Below the pieces are notes generated by a model that worked only from the letters and a program-made list of their open reading frames with translations, made no database searches and had not been told where the DNA came from. A stretch of 8,158 bases of DNA from an uncultured Rickettsiales bacterium. Its GTDB lineage: Bacteria; Pseudomonadota; Alphaproteobacteria; Rickettsiales; UBA1997. The stretch lies in assembly GCA_944390875.1 (NCBI GenBank), contig CALXRO010000034.1, positions 1 to 8,158 on the forward strand, read 5' to 3'. Shown one piece after another: positions 1 through 7,071 of this stretch (positions are counted from its first letter, which is position 1; every line of letters starts with the position of its first letter). The position numbers and the translations under genes are program-made.

Positions 1-225
1 GGTTGTATAAATGGGGGAGGGCAACCTTTATTACCTCCAAAGCCAAACTCAGAATATGAACTTATAGAAAAAAGAAAAAACGTTCTTAATAAAATAGATA
101 TAAAACTTGAAAAAAATAATGCTTTGGATAATAATAATTTAAACGAATATGTTAAGTGGGCAAAAACAAAACCATTTGAACATGAGTTATTTCATGTTAG
201 ACATGAAATATTAAAAAAGATATAA
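1..225 (+). CDS. 3' end of an unidentified gene, possible lipoprotein
   Basis: An open frame enters from the left edge and ends at TAA 223-225, giving the last 74 residues of a protein. I do not recognise the family. The first visible residues are Gly-Cys followed by Ile-Asn-Gly-Gly-Gly and a short proline-rich segment (LLPPKP). This is what follows the cleavage site of a bacterial lipoprotein: Gly at -1, lipidated Cys at +1, then a flexible linker. If so, the signal peptide lies just outside the window and the mature protein would be about 73 residues. The rest is charged and Asn/Lys-rich, and ends in a His-containing segment (residues 60-69, EHELFHVRHE). No membrane segment is visible. The lipoprotein reading is inference, because the hydrophobic part of the signal cannot be seen. 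Alternatively it is the tail of a longer cytoplasmic protein. Confidence 0.55.
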   Translation, partial: GCINGGGQPLLPPKPNSEYELIEKRKNVLNKIDIKLEKNNALDNNNLNEYVKWAKTKPFEHELFHVRHEILKKI

Positions 226-230
226 GGAGA

Positions 231-291
231 AAGGATCATAAAAATCCTTACAGGATATAATTGTGACAATTTTTTAAAAATTATAGTCACG
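231..291 (+). terminator. two consecutive stem-loops, possible terminator region
   Basis: Two inverted repeats follow the stop at 225. The first pairs AAGGAT (231-236) with ATCCTT (244-249) around a 7-base loop. The second pairs GTGAC (263-267) with GTCAC (286-290). Its A/T interior can pair further (AATTTTT against AAAAATT) if a three-base bulge at 283-285 is allowed. Neither is followed by a clean run of T, so a classical intrinsic terminator is not proven. They could equally protect the 3' end of the upstream mRNA. Confidence 0.35.
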
Positions 292-343
292 TTTAGTATG
301 TTCATTAATTTTTTATATTTTATAGAAAAAATTTTGTCTGCTT

Positions 344-349
344 TATAAT
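344..349 (+). promoter_or_regulatory. candidate -10 box for the ankyrin-repeat gene
   Basis: A perfect TATAAT lies 30 bases before the ATG at 380, which would give a leader of about 24 nt. No good -35 box sits at 16-18 bp spacing, only A/T-rich sequence. In such an AT-rich genome a lone TATAAT can occur by chance, so this is a modest call. A ribosome binding site AGAGG (369-373) lies 6 bases before the ATG and supports that start. Confidence 0.35.
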
Positions 350-379
350 TTATTAATTAATTTTTATTAGAGGTTTTTT

Positions 380-1924
380 ATGAAAAGTTTTTTTATTAAA
401 TTAAAAGTTGAGTTGTGCTGTTTAGTTTTATGCATGTTATTTTCGAAACTTTATGCTTATAATATATATAAGCATTTTAATTTAGAAACAGAAAATTTTG
501 AATTAATAGATAAACTTATAGAGTTTTTTACCTCTAAAAACACACTAGGTGGAATAAATGTTAGATCTTTTACAAAGCAGTTTGTAATAGATAGTAATAG
601 AAAAATTATAAAATACAATGTTGATCACGAAACAGATATATCAGATATAGAAACAAATTTTGAAATTGTTGAAATTATTGATAGGATTAATAATTTTATT
701 TACAATTATTTGGAAGCAGATTATCAAATAAATATACCAGAACCTATAGGTGCTCCTTTGGCTATTAAATTCAGAGATAAAAACAATAAAACTTTTTTAG
801 ATTGCGCTATGAAAGAGAATAGGGTAGATTTAATAGAAAAACTATTTAAAATTCCTGGAATTGGATTTGATTTCAGACCAATAACATCTGGAGTAACACG
901 TAAAAATAAAATAATTAATATGACAACGTATGTTAATGAACCAAGTATGCTAATTCCTTTAGATATAGAAACAAGTATTTTTGAACCATTACAGGATTTT
1001 TTTGATTTATTTACAAGTAAAAATGAAATTGAAAGAATAGATATAAATTCTTTTATTGAAAAATTTGTATATAACGATGTTGATGGAACTATAAGATATA
1101 AAGCAAATATGGAACTGGATATTGAAGATATAAATAAAAATTTTGATATTATTTATATAGCTCAAAATTTCATTAATATATTGTATAATTATGGTCAAAT
1201 AGACATTGTATTTCCTGTACCGGATACCATAGGCATACCATTAATAACTAATTTTAAAGATATAAACGACGAAACATTTTTATACAAAACTGTTAAAGAA
1301 AAAGATGCAGATCTTGTAAAAAAGTTATTAAAAGTTAGTGGAATAGATATCAATGCAAAATCAAAATTAACAGGAGAAACAGCTTTGCATACTGCTATTT
1401 CTAAAAAATGTAGTAATATATCAATTATGTTGCTTAGATATTATGGTATTGATGTTAATGTTGTAAATAATTTTAATGAAACTCCATTATTACTAAGTAT
1501 AAAAATTGGCAACAATGAAGAAAATAATAAAATAATAAATGAGCTTTTGAGTTTTCATAATATTAACGTTAGTGTGCAAGATACAGAAAAAAATAATGTA
1601 TTACATAATTTAGCAATGTATTATTTTACAGAAAAAACTGACATAATTGAAAAATTACTTTTCAATTTTGAAATCGATGTCAATACAAAAAATAATGATG
1701 GATATACACCTTTAGAATTAGCAATAGAAAAAATGAACTTTGAAATGGCTCTTATATTGTTATATGATGCTAGAGTTAAAAAATATTATTTAGAAAACGA
1801 TAATAGTATACTTTTTAAGCTAATTGAAGAAAATTTAAGCAATGATTTAAATAAAAATACAAGAACAGAAATGAATTTTATAAAAAATAGACTAACAAGA
1901 CTATTCAAAAACAAGCTATTTTAA
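380..1924 (+). CDS. exported ankyrin-repeat protein with internal duplication
   Basis: 514-residue protein. Residues 1-26 look like a Sec signal peptide: Lys at 2, 7 and 9, hydrophobic core around 12-21 (LCCLVLCMLF), likely cleavage after LYA at 26. This predicts export to the periplasm or beyond. Residues 40-161 and 201-322 are two diverged copies of one module, aligned without gaps at a constant offset of 161. Each copy ends in an ankyrin-like helix pair. From about 328 the protein has more ankyrin units: 328-360 (TGETALHTAI), 363-398, 401-435 and 438-468 (DGYTPLELAIE). Each ends in a pattern like GIDVN or EIDVN. Ankyrin repeats bind other proteins, and in host-associated bacteria many such proteins act on host targets. 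That role is inferred here, and no enzymatic domain is seen. The start is supported by AGAGG at 369-373. The downstream gap to dnaE is 96 bases, so co-transcription is not evident. Confidence 0.85.
   Translation: MKSFFIKLKVELCCLVLCMLFSKLYAYNIYKHFNLETENFELIDKLIEFFTSKNTLGGINVRSFTKQFVIDSNRKIIKYNVDHETDISDIETNFEIVEIIDRINNFIYNYLEADYQINIPEPIGAPLAIKFRDKNNKTFLDCAMKENRVDLIEKLFKIPGIGFDFRPITSGVTRKNKIINMTTYVNEPSMLIPLDIETSIFEPLQDFFDLFTSKNEIERIDINSFIEKFVYNDVDGTIRYKANMELDIEDINKNFDIIYIAQNFINILYNYGQIDIVFPVPDTIGIPLITNFKDINDETFLYKTVKEKDADLVKKLLKVSGIDINAKSKLTGETALHTAISKKCSNISIMLLRYYGIDVNVVNNFNETPLLLSIKIGNNEENNKIINELLSFHNINVSVQDTEKNNVLHNLAMYYFTEKTDIIEKLLFNFEIDVNTKNNDGYTPLELAIEKMNFEMALILLYDARVKKYYLENDNSILFKLIEENLSNDLNKNTRTEMNFIKNRLTRLFKNKLF
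497..862 (+). repeat. copy 1 of the internal duplication in the ankyrin protein
   Basis: Encodes residues 40-161. It aligns without gaps to residues 201-322 of the same protein, with 48 of 122 positions identical by hand count. Shared landmarks are FTSKN, the YNY triplet, the IGxPL turn and the TFL start of an ankyrin-like helix pair ending GI. The copies have diverged well at DNA level, so the duplication is old. Confidence 0.8.
980..1345 (+). repeat. copy 2 of the internal duplication in the ankyrin protein
   Basis: Encodes residues 201-322, offset exactly 161 residues (483 bases) from copy 1. Unlike copy 1, its terminal helix pair runs directly into the C-terminal ankyrin array. Copy 1 is followed by a linker (about 166-200) that lacks the repeat pattern. 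Confidence 0.8.
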
Positions 1925-2020
1925 TAATACAAATTAAAAATATTTTATCAGTATATTTATTTTTTATTAAAAAATTCCTAAAATAAGAAGTGAATGATTT
2001 TATGAAAAATAATAACCAAA

Positions 2021-5000
2021 ATGGCCAGATTTATACATCTCAGGACACATACTGAATATTCTTTATGTAGTGGAACTATCAAAATAAAAGATTTTGTAAA
2101 AAGATTAAAAGAAAATAATGTACCTGCTGCAGCAATAACAGATAGTCATAATATGTTTGGTGCCTTAGAATATTCTATGGCTATGGTAAAAGAGGGCATA
2201 CAACCAATAATCGGTTGTGAAATTGTTTTAGATGCTTCCAAAATCTTAAGTAAAGAAAGTAGTGCATTATCAGATTATAATAGAGAAGATAAGTTCAGTA
2301 AAATCGTATTAATTGCCAAAAATGATCAGGGTTTTTTAAATCTTATTTCATTAATTAGTCAAAGTTATATACAAAGAGAACAAAATATAAAGCCACATAT
2401 AAAAATAGATAATTTAATTGCAAAAAAAGAAGGCATAATTGTTCTAACTGGTGGTGTTGAAGGAGTGATAGGAAAAATACTTATTGAAAATAATTATGAT
2501 TTAGCAAAAAATATAACTGATTTTCTAAAAATAAACATCGGTGAAAATCTTTATATAGAAATCCAGAGGCATGGATTAAAAGAAGAAATTGAGACAGAAG
2601 AAAACTTTATAAAGCTTGCATATGAATATAATATACCACTAGTAGCAACAAATAATTGTTTTTTCTATTCTAAAGATATGTTTGAAGCACAAGATGCTCT
2701 TTCTTGTATATCTGATGCAAGATACATAAGTGAAACAAATAGGCCAAGATTAACAAGTGAGCATTATTTTAAATCAGAAGAAGAAATGATTGAACTATTT
2801 AAAGATATACCAGAAGCAATAGAAAATTCTGTAAAAATAGCAGAGCAGGTTAGTACTATGGCCTATAAAAGAAAACCTACATTACCACATTTTGATCTTC
2901 CAAAAGGAGTTAGTGAAGCTGAAGAAATGACTAAAATAGCAAGATTAGGATTAGAAGAAAGACTAAAGCAAAAATTTATTGTTGATGATATTAATGATTT
3001 AGAAGAAAAAGAGAAAATAAGAAAACAGTATTTTGATCAATTAGAATTTGAGATAAATGTTATAAATCAAATGGATTTTCCAGGATATTTTTTAATATGT
3101 GCTGATTTTATAGTATGGAGTAAAAATAATGGCATACCAATAGGTCCTGGAAGAGGTTCAGGAGCAGGTTCAATGGTTGCTTGGGCAATGAAAATAACAA
3201 ATCTTGATCCAATAAAGTTTAGTCTATTTTTTGAGCGTTTTTTAAACCCAGAGAGAGTGTCTATGCCTGATTTTGATGTTGATTTTTGTCAGAGAGGAAG
3301 AGCAAAAAGTATAGAGTATGTACAAAATAAATATGGCAAAGATAGTGTTGCGCAAATAATAACTTTTGGAAAATTACAATCAAAAGCTGTTATAAAAGAT
3401 GTTGGGCGCGTTCTTGAAATGGGTTATACAGAAGTTGATAAGATAAGTAAAGCTATACCATTTAATACAAGTCTTGAAGAAGCACTAGAATTAGATTCTG
3501 ATCTTAGAGTAAGAAGACAAAGCGATCCAGAAATTTCTAAATTATTTGATATAGCAATTCAACTTGAAGGATTAAATAGGCATTCTTCTGTACATGCAGC
3601 TGGATTAGTTATAGGTGATAAACCACTTGAACAAATATGCCCTCTTTATTTTGATGATTCAGCAGATATGCCTGTTGTACAATATAATAAAAAATACTGT
3701 GAAGAAGTGGGACTTGTAAAATTTGATTTTCTTGGTCTTAAAACTTTAACAGTCATAAAAGACGCAATTGATTATATATATGATATAACAAGTGAAAAAA
3801 TTGATATAGATAATATAAGACTTGATGATAAAAAAACATTTGATTTACTGAAAAGAGCAGATTCTTTGGCAGTTTTTCAAATAGAATCTTCTGGAATGAT
3901 AGGAATGTTAAAACAAATAAAACCTGATAATATTGAGGATATAATAGCTTTAATATCTTTATATAGACCAGGCCCAATGGATAATATTCCTACCTACATT
4001 AAAAGAAAGCATGGACAAGAAAAAGTTGAATACATGCATCCAAAAATGGAGCCTATATTAAGAGATACTTATGGTATAATAATTTACCAAGAACAAGTTA
4101 TGAATATAGCTAAAGTACTTGCTGGATATACACTTGGTGGAGCAGATATACTAAGACGTGCTATGGGTAAAAAAATAAAAGAAGAAATGGATAAACAAAG
4201 AGATGTTTTTGTAAAAGGTTGTAAAGATTTTAGTAATATAGATGAGGAACTGAGTAATGATATATTTGATGTTTTAGCAAAATTTGCTGAATATGGTTTT
4301 AATAAAGCGCATGCTGCTGCTTATGCTGTTATAAGTTATCAAACTGCATATTTAAAAGCTAATTATCCAGTTGAATTTATGACCGCAACTCTTAACATGG
4401 AAATAATGGATACAGATAAAATAAACTACTATTTACAAGATATTAAGCAACATAATATAAAAATATTACCACCAGATATTAATTTATCTGACAATTTATT
4501 TAAAGTTGATATGATAGATAGTGAAGATAAAGATAAAGAAAAAGAATATTATCATAAAAATAAAGAATTAGTAATAAGATATGGTCTTTGTGCTATAAAA
4601 GGAGTTGGTCAAGAAATTATGGATATTTTAATAAAAGATAGAAAAGAAAATGGTAATTTTAAAGACATATTTGACTTTTGTAAAAGATTAGGCAGTAAAA
4701 TCGTAAATAAAAAAACTATGGAATCATTAGCAAAATCTGGAAGTTTTGATAATATCCATAAAAATAGAAGACAAATTAACGATTCTTGTGAAATACTGAG
4801 TAATTATGCAAAAACTTCAGAAGAAGAAAGACTAAGTCCACAAATAAGTCTATTCGGCTCATTTGATAATAATGATGATATTTTATTGCCAAAATTGTCA
4901 AATGTTGATGATTGGATTGGTTATGAAAGATGTCAAAAAGAATTTGAAGCTTTTGGTTTTTATCTTAATAATCATCCTTTAAATGAAATAAAGGATGAAT

Positions 5001-5647
5001 TAGGCTTAAAAGGTATAACATTTTTTAGTGAAATTGAAAAAAATAATATAAAAGATGGTTCAATAATAAGAATTGCTGGTGTTATAATAAGTACTTCAAT
5101 AAAATCAAGTGATAAAGGTAAGTATGCTTATTTATCAGTTTCGGATCCTACAAGTTTAATTGAACTTTCATTATTTAATGGCGATATGATAACAGAACAT
5201 AAAGATTGGCTTGATGACAAAGAACATAATCAGTTGGTTTTTGAATGTAGTGTCAAATCTGATGAATCTGGTATAAGACTAAATGTTAAAGATTTTTGGT
5301 TATTGGATGATTATTTAAAAAATAATAAAGAAGGTATTGAAAAAGTTAGACAAATAAAAAAATTTAATTCAGATGACTATAAAAATAAAAAAAATCCTAT
5401 ACAAAAAGAATATAAAAAAAATATTCTTATAAATAATGCAATAATTAAAATATCTAATACAAAATGTTTGACTGATTTACAAACAATAATCAATAAAACA
5501 AAAAATAATAATATTAATAAATTTACAAATATTAAAATAATTGTGGAAGATAAAATAGTTGAATTACCTCTAGAATTTTGTTTGACAGATATAGAAATCT
5601 CAAGAATTAAAAATACTTATGGTATTGAAAGTGTAGAGTTTGATTAA
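2021..5647 (+). CDS. dnaE: DNA polymerase III subunit alpha
   Basis: Catalytic subunit of the replicative polymerase, extending the leading and lagging strands in the cytoplasm. The length, 1208 residues, is slightly above E. coli DnaE (1160). The N-terminal PHP domain begins HLRTHTEYS (6-14). The palm holds GPGRGSGAGS (375-384), the catalytic PDFDVDF motif with Asp417 and Asp419, and the third Asp569 in KFDFLGL. A helix-hairpin-helix segment reads AIKGVG (858-863). A clamp-binding motif QISLF lies at 941-945, and an OB fold at about 1013-1100. The C-terminal region (about 1108-1208) is poorly conserved, and tau binding is expected there from the family. PHP metal ligands look partly lost (Arg8 in place of the first His of HxH, Ser42 in place of His), so proofreading probably relies on a separate epsilon subunit. 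ATG 2021 is the only start after an in-frame stop at 2003-2005 and matches the family start, but it has no clear Shine-Dalgarno sequence. Confidence 0.98.
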   Translation: MARFIHLRTHTEYSLCSGTIKIKDFVKRLKENNVPAAAITDSHNMFGALEYSMAMVKEGIQPIIGCEIVLDASKILSKESSALSDYNREDKFSKIVLIAKNDQGFLNLISLISQSYIQREQNIKPHIKIDNLIAKKEGIIVLTGGVEGVIGKILIENNYDLAKNITDFLKINIGENLYIEIQRHGLKEEIETEENFIKLAYEYNIPLVATNNCFFYSKDMFEAQDALSCISDARYISETNRPRLTSEHYFKSEEEMIELFKDIPEAIENSVKIAEQVSTMAYKRKPTLPHFDLPKGVSEAEEMTKIARLGLEERLKQKFIVDDINDLEEKEKIRKQYFDQLEFEINVINQMDFPGYFLICADFIVWSKNNGIPIGPGRGSGAGSMVAWAMKITNLDPIKFSLFFERFLNPERVSMPDFDVDFCQRGRAKSIEYVQNKYGKDSVAQIITFGKLQSKAVIKDVGRVLEMGYTEVDKISKAIPFNTSLEEALELDSDLRVRRQSDPEISKLFDIAIQLEGLNRHSSVHAAGLVIGDKPLEQICPLYFDDSADMPVVQYNKKYCEEVGLVKFDFLGLKTLTVIKDAIDYIYDITSEKIDIDNIRLDDKKTFDLLKRADSLAVFQIESSGMIGMLKQIKPDNIEDIIALISLYRPGPMDNIPTYIKRKHGQEKVEYMHPKMEPILRDTYGIIIYQEQVMNIAKVLAGYTLGGADILRRAMGKKIKEEMDKQRDVFVKGCKDFSNIDEELSNDIFDVLAKFAEYGFNKAHAAAYAVISYQTAYLKANYPVEFMTATLNMEIMDTDKINYYLQDIKQHNIKILPPDINLSDNLFKVDMIDSEDKDKEKEYYHKNKELVIRYGLCAIKGVGQEIMDILIKDRKENGNFKDIFDFCKRLGSKIVNKKTMESLAKSGSFDNIHKNRRQINDSCEILSNYAKTSEEERLSPQISLFGSFDNNDDILLPKLSNVDDWIGYERCQKEFEAFGFYLNNHPLNEIKDELGLKGITFFSEIEKNNIKDGSIIRIAGVIISTSIKSSDKGKYAYLSVSDPTSLIELSLFNGDMITEHKDWLDDKEHNQLVFECSVKSDESGIRLNVKDFWLLDDYLKNNKEGIEKVRQIKKFNSDDYKNKKNPIQKEYKKNILINNAIIKISNTKCLTDLQTIINKTKNNNINKFTNIKIIVEDKIVELPLEFCLTDIEISRIKNTYGIESVEFD

Positions 5648-5668
5648 AAAAATTATTAATTAATTTTT
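5648..5668. terminator. A/T-only hairpin between convergent genes
   Basis: AAAAATTA (5648-5655) can pair perfectly with TAATTTTT (5661-5668) around a 5-base loop. It starts right after the dnaE stop and covers the stop codon of the minus-strand gene. The A and T runs flank the stem on both strands, so it could end transcripts from both sides. The stem has no G/C pair and would be weak. The position is the best argument for it. Confidence 0.4.
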
Positions 5669-6087
5669 ATTGCAATACCATAAATTCTAAAATTATCTTC
5701 TTCATTATGTAAGGTATTTATATCTATTATATTTCCATTTTTTGTAATATAAATTATATTATTTTTATTTATATTATCAAGCACATATAAAATATTTTTT
5801 TTAGTAAATAAATCTGTTTTTTTATTTCTAGTTATTTCAAAATACTTTTCATATTTATTATTATACTCTTTTTTTACAATAATCCACTTTGTATTTTGAT
5901 TAAATTTTGATTCCATTGATAATAAATCGCTATTATTAATAATATTATCAATTTCATAAATAACAAAATCTAGTTTTTTCCTAATTATCCAATTAGTGGC
6001 CATTGTCGAAAATAACATCAATATTCCAATAAAAGCAATAATCAAAGCCAATTCTAAATTTGAAAAACCATCATAATTTACTTTCAT
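5656..6087 (-). CDS. type IV prepilin-like protein, possibly minor pilin or pseudopilin
   Basis: 143-residue protein with a class III (prepilin) signal. A short charged leader ends at Gly7, followed by Phe8 (+1), Glu12 (+5) and a continuous hydrophobic helix to about residue 33. In this family a prepilin peptidase cuts after the Gly and methylates the Phe, Glu at +5 aids subunit assembly, and the helix anchors the protein in the inner membrane before assembly into a pilus or type II-like secretion fibre. The rest is a small, Lys/Asn/Ile-rich globular part with several beta-strand-like stretches near the end (NIIYITKNGN, IYGIAIKIN), loosely recalling FimT/GspH minor pilins. It has no cysteine, so no disulfide loop. 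No other pilus or secretion gene is in the window. It converges on dnaE and is divergent from the barrel gene. No Shine-Dalgarno sequence is seen. The prepilin signature is seen directly; the subtype is a guess. Confidence 0.75.
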   Translation of the reverse strand: MKVNYDGFSNLELALIIAFIGILMLFSTMATNWIIRKKLDFVIYEIDNIINNSDLLSMESKFNQNTKWIIVKKEYNNKYEKYFEITRNKKTDLFTKKNILYVLDNINKNNIIYITKNGNIIDINTLHNEEDNFRIYGIAIKIN

Positions 6088-6107
6088 AAAAATATAAATT
6101 TTTTGTA

Positions 6108-6135
6108 ACTATAATTATTTATCATATAAATTCAA
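6108..6135 (-). promoter_or_regulatory. candidate promoter for the pilin-like gene
   Basis: Read on the minus strand, TTGAAT (6135-6130) and TATAGT (6113-6108) are separated by 16 bp. They match the sigma70 consensus at 4/6 and 5/6. The start would fall near 6101, leaving a leader of about 14 nt before the ATG at 6087. The A/T-rich background makes chance matches likely. Confidence 0.4.
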
Positions 6136-6180
6136 TATAATAAAAAAAATGTATTTATTCTCCCTTTATACTAAAACTAT

Positions 6181-6208
6181 TTGACTATTAAATAATTAGC
6201 TTTATACT
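6181..6208 (+). promoter_or_regulatory. candidate promoter for the outer-membrane protein gene
   Basis: TTGACT (6181-6186) and TATACT (6203-6208) with a 16 bp spacer match the sigma70 consensus at 5/6 each. The predicted start near 6215 gives a leader of about 36 nt to ATG 6251. It is back to back with the minus-strand promoter candidate, about 45 bp apart, so one regulator could affect both genes. No operator repeat is visible between them. Confidence 0.55.
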
Positions 6209-6250
6209 GAGTCACTAGTTTACTAATATTGTTAATTAAATTTTAAAAAT

Positions 6251-6934
6251 ATGAAAAATATAAAATTCTTTTCAATCATGATAGCAATAGCTTCAATGAT
6301 TATTACAAGTAATTCAAAAGCTAAATTAAGCGGTGCTTATGTTGGAGTAAATTATGTCAATGCATATGATGACAGTCCTTTTAATTTTATACTTGGGGGT
6401 AAATCTGCAGTGGGAAATGTATCCATGAGTACAATAGGAGGTGGTGTTGAAGTTGGATATAATTATAATATTGATAATATATTAATAGGTGGTGGTTTAT
6501 CATATATATATATAGCTCATAATTATGCACATGTTAGTGATGATATAGACAAAGATATAAGAGAATTAATAGCATTAGTTGATCAAAGTATCAATAATAG
6601 AATAAATTTAGATATTAATGCTGGTTATGTTTTTGAAGATAAAGTTGCTTTAACATTGGGAGGTATAATTTCTTATAATTCTGGAAAACTTAGATACTTA
6701 ATGCGTCACTTTGGTAAAACCAGAAGTGACTTTGGTTTTGGTTTTAAAGTTGGAACAGATATTAAATTAACTGAAAGTTTGTCATTTGATATTGCTTATA
6801 GAATGACTTGGTTTGATACAGAAAAAGAATATCGAGATCTTGCTGAGGAATCTGGAGATACTGATACAATAAAAGTTTCAAAACTAAGTAGAGTTGATAA
6901 AATGTTAACATTTGGAATTAGATTTAATTTCTAG
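6251..6934 (+). CDS. small outer-membrane beta-barrel (surface antigen/opacity type)
   Basis: 227-residue protein. Residues 1-24 form a clear Sec signal peptide: Lys at 2 and 5, hydrophobic core about 6-18, cleavage after SKA at 24. The mature part shows about eight alternating Gly/aromatic strands (roughly 28-37, 58-72, 77-88, 116-127, 131-142, 160-172, 176-188, 217-227). The protein ends in Phe, the usual signal for BAM-mediated insertion. This is the layout of eight-stranded barrels of the OmpA-N/Omp25/opacity family, and proteins of this kind are common surface antigens in Rickettsiales. No OmpA peptidoglycan-binding domain follows, so it is a barrel only. The long charged loops (about 91-113, 189-216) are probably exposed. 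The gene appears monocistronic: promoter at 6181-6208, terminator at 6961-6989. No Shine-Dalgarno sequence precedes the ATG. Exact role (adhesion, porin, structural) cannot be read from the sequence. Confidence 0.85.
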   Translation: MKNIKFFSIMIAIASMIITSNSKAKLSGAYVGVNYVNAYDDSPFNFILGGKSAVGNVSMSTIGGGVEVGYNYNIDNILIGGGLSYIYIAHNYAHVSDDIDKDIRELIALVDQSINNRINLDINAGYVFEDKVALTLGGIISYNSGKLRYLMRHFGKTRSDFGFGFKVGTDIKLTESLSFDIAYRMTWFDTEKEYRDLAEESGDTDTIKVSKLSRVDKMLTFGIRFNF

Positions 6935-6960
6935 TTGGTTGTTTTTTTATATATAAATTT

Positions 6961-6989
6961 AATGGGGTCCTTATGGATCCTATTTTTTT
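6961..6989 (+). terminator. intrinsic terminator after the outer-membrane protein gene
   Basis: A nine-pair stem (6962-6970 with 6975-6983, two of the pairs G-U) closes on a 4-base loop TTAT and is followed at once by a T run (6983-6989). GGTCC opposite GGATCC gives a GC-richer core that stands out in this AT-rich DNA. It separates the barrel gene from the next promoter. Confidence 0.8.
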
Positions 6990-7016
6990 ATATATTGAAA
7001 ATAAAAATATTTATTG

Positions 7017-7045
7017 TTGACAAAATATTATAATTATAGTATAAT
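7017..7045 (+). promoter_or_regulatory. perfect-consensus sigma70 promoter
   Basis: TTGACA (7017-7022) and TATAAT (7040-7045) are exact consensus hexamers with the optimal 17 bp spacer. Initiation should fall near 7051-7053, leaving a leader of only about 20 nt. That leader holds a strong ribosome binding site, GGAG (7062-7065), before ATG 7072. No operator-like repeat overlaps it, suggesting strong and possibly constitutive expression. Confidence 0.85.
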
Positions 7046-7071
7046 ATTACCTAAATAATTTGGAGAAAGTT

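Noticed and set aside
1007..1198. Minus-strand open frame of 63 codons within the ankyrin gene
   Set aside because: It lies opposite a well-supported coding region, has Ile/Tyr-rich low-complexity content and no start signals, so it is a shadow.
1959..1975. A/T-only inverted repeat (ATTTTTT / AAAAAAT, 3-base loop) after the ankyrin gene, considered as a terminator
   Set aside because: Only seven A/T pairs, no G/C and no distinct T run after it. Such repeats arise easily in this composition, and its position midway between the genes is not decisive.
1979..1984. TAAAAT upstream of dnaE as a -10 box
   Set aside because: The sequence at the -35 position (TTTATT, 1956-1961) is a poor match and similar A/T hexamers are everywhere, so I could not support a dnaE promoter.
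3753..3977. Minus-strand open frame of 74 codons within dnaE
   Set aside because: It lies opposite the conserved polymerase palm domain and its composition is that of a reverse-complement shadow.
7060..7071. TTG at 7060 as start of the acidic protein
   Set aside because: The TTG overlaps the GGAGAAAG ribosome binding site that is correctly spaced for ATG 7072, so the ATG start is far more likely.
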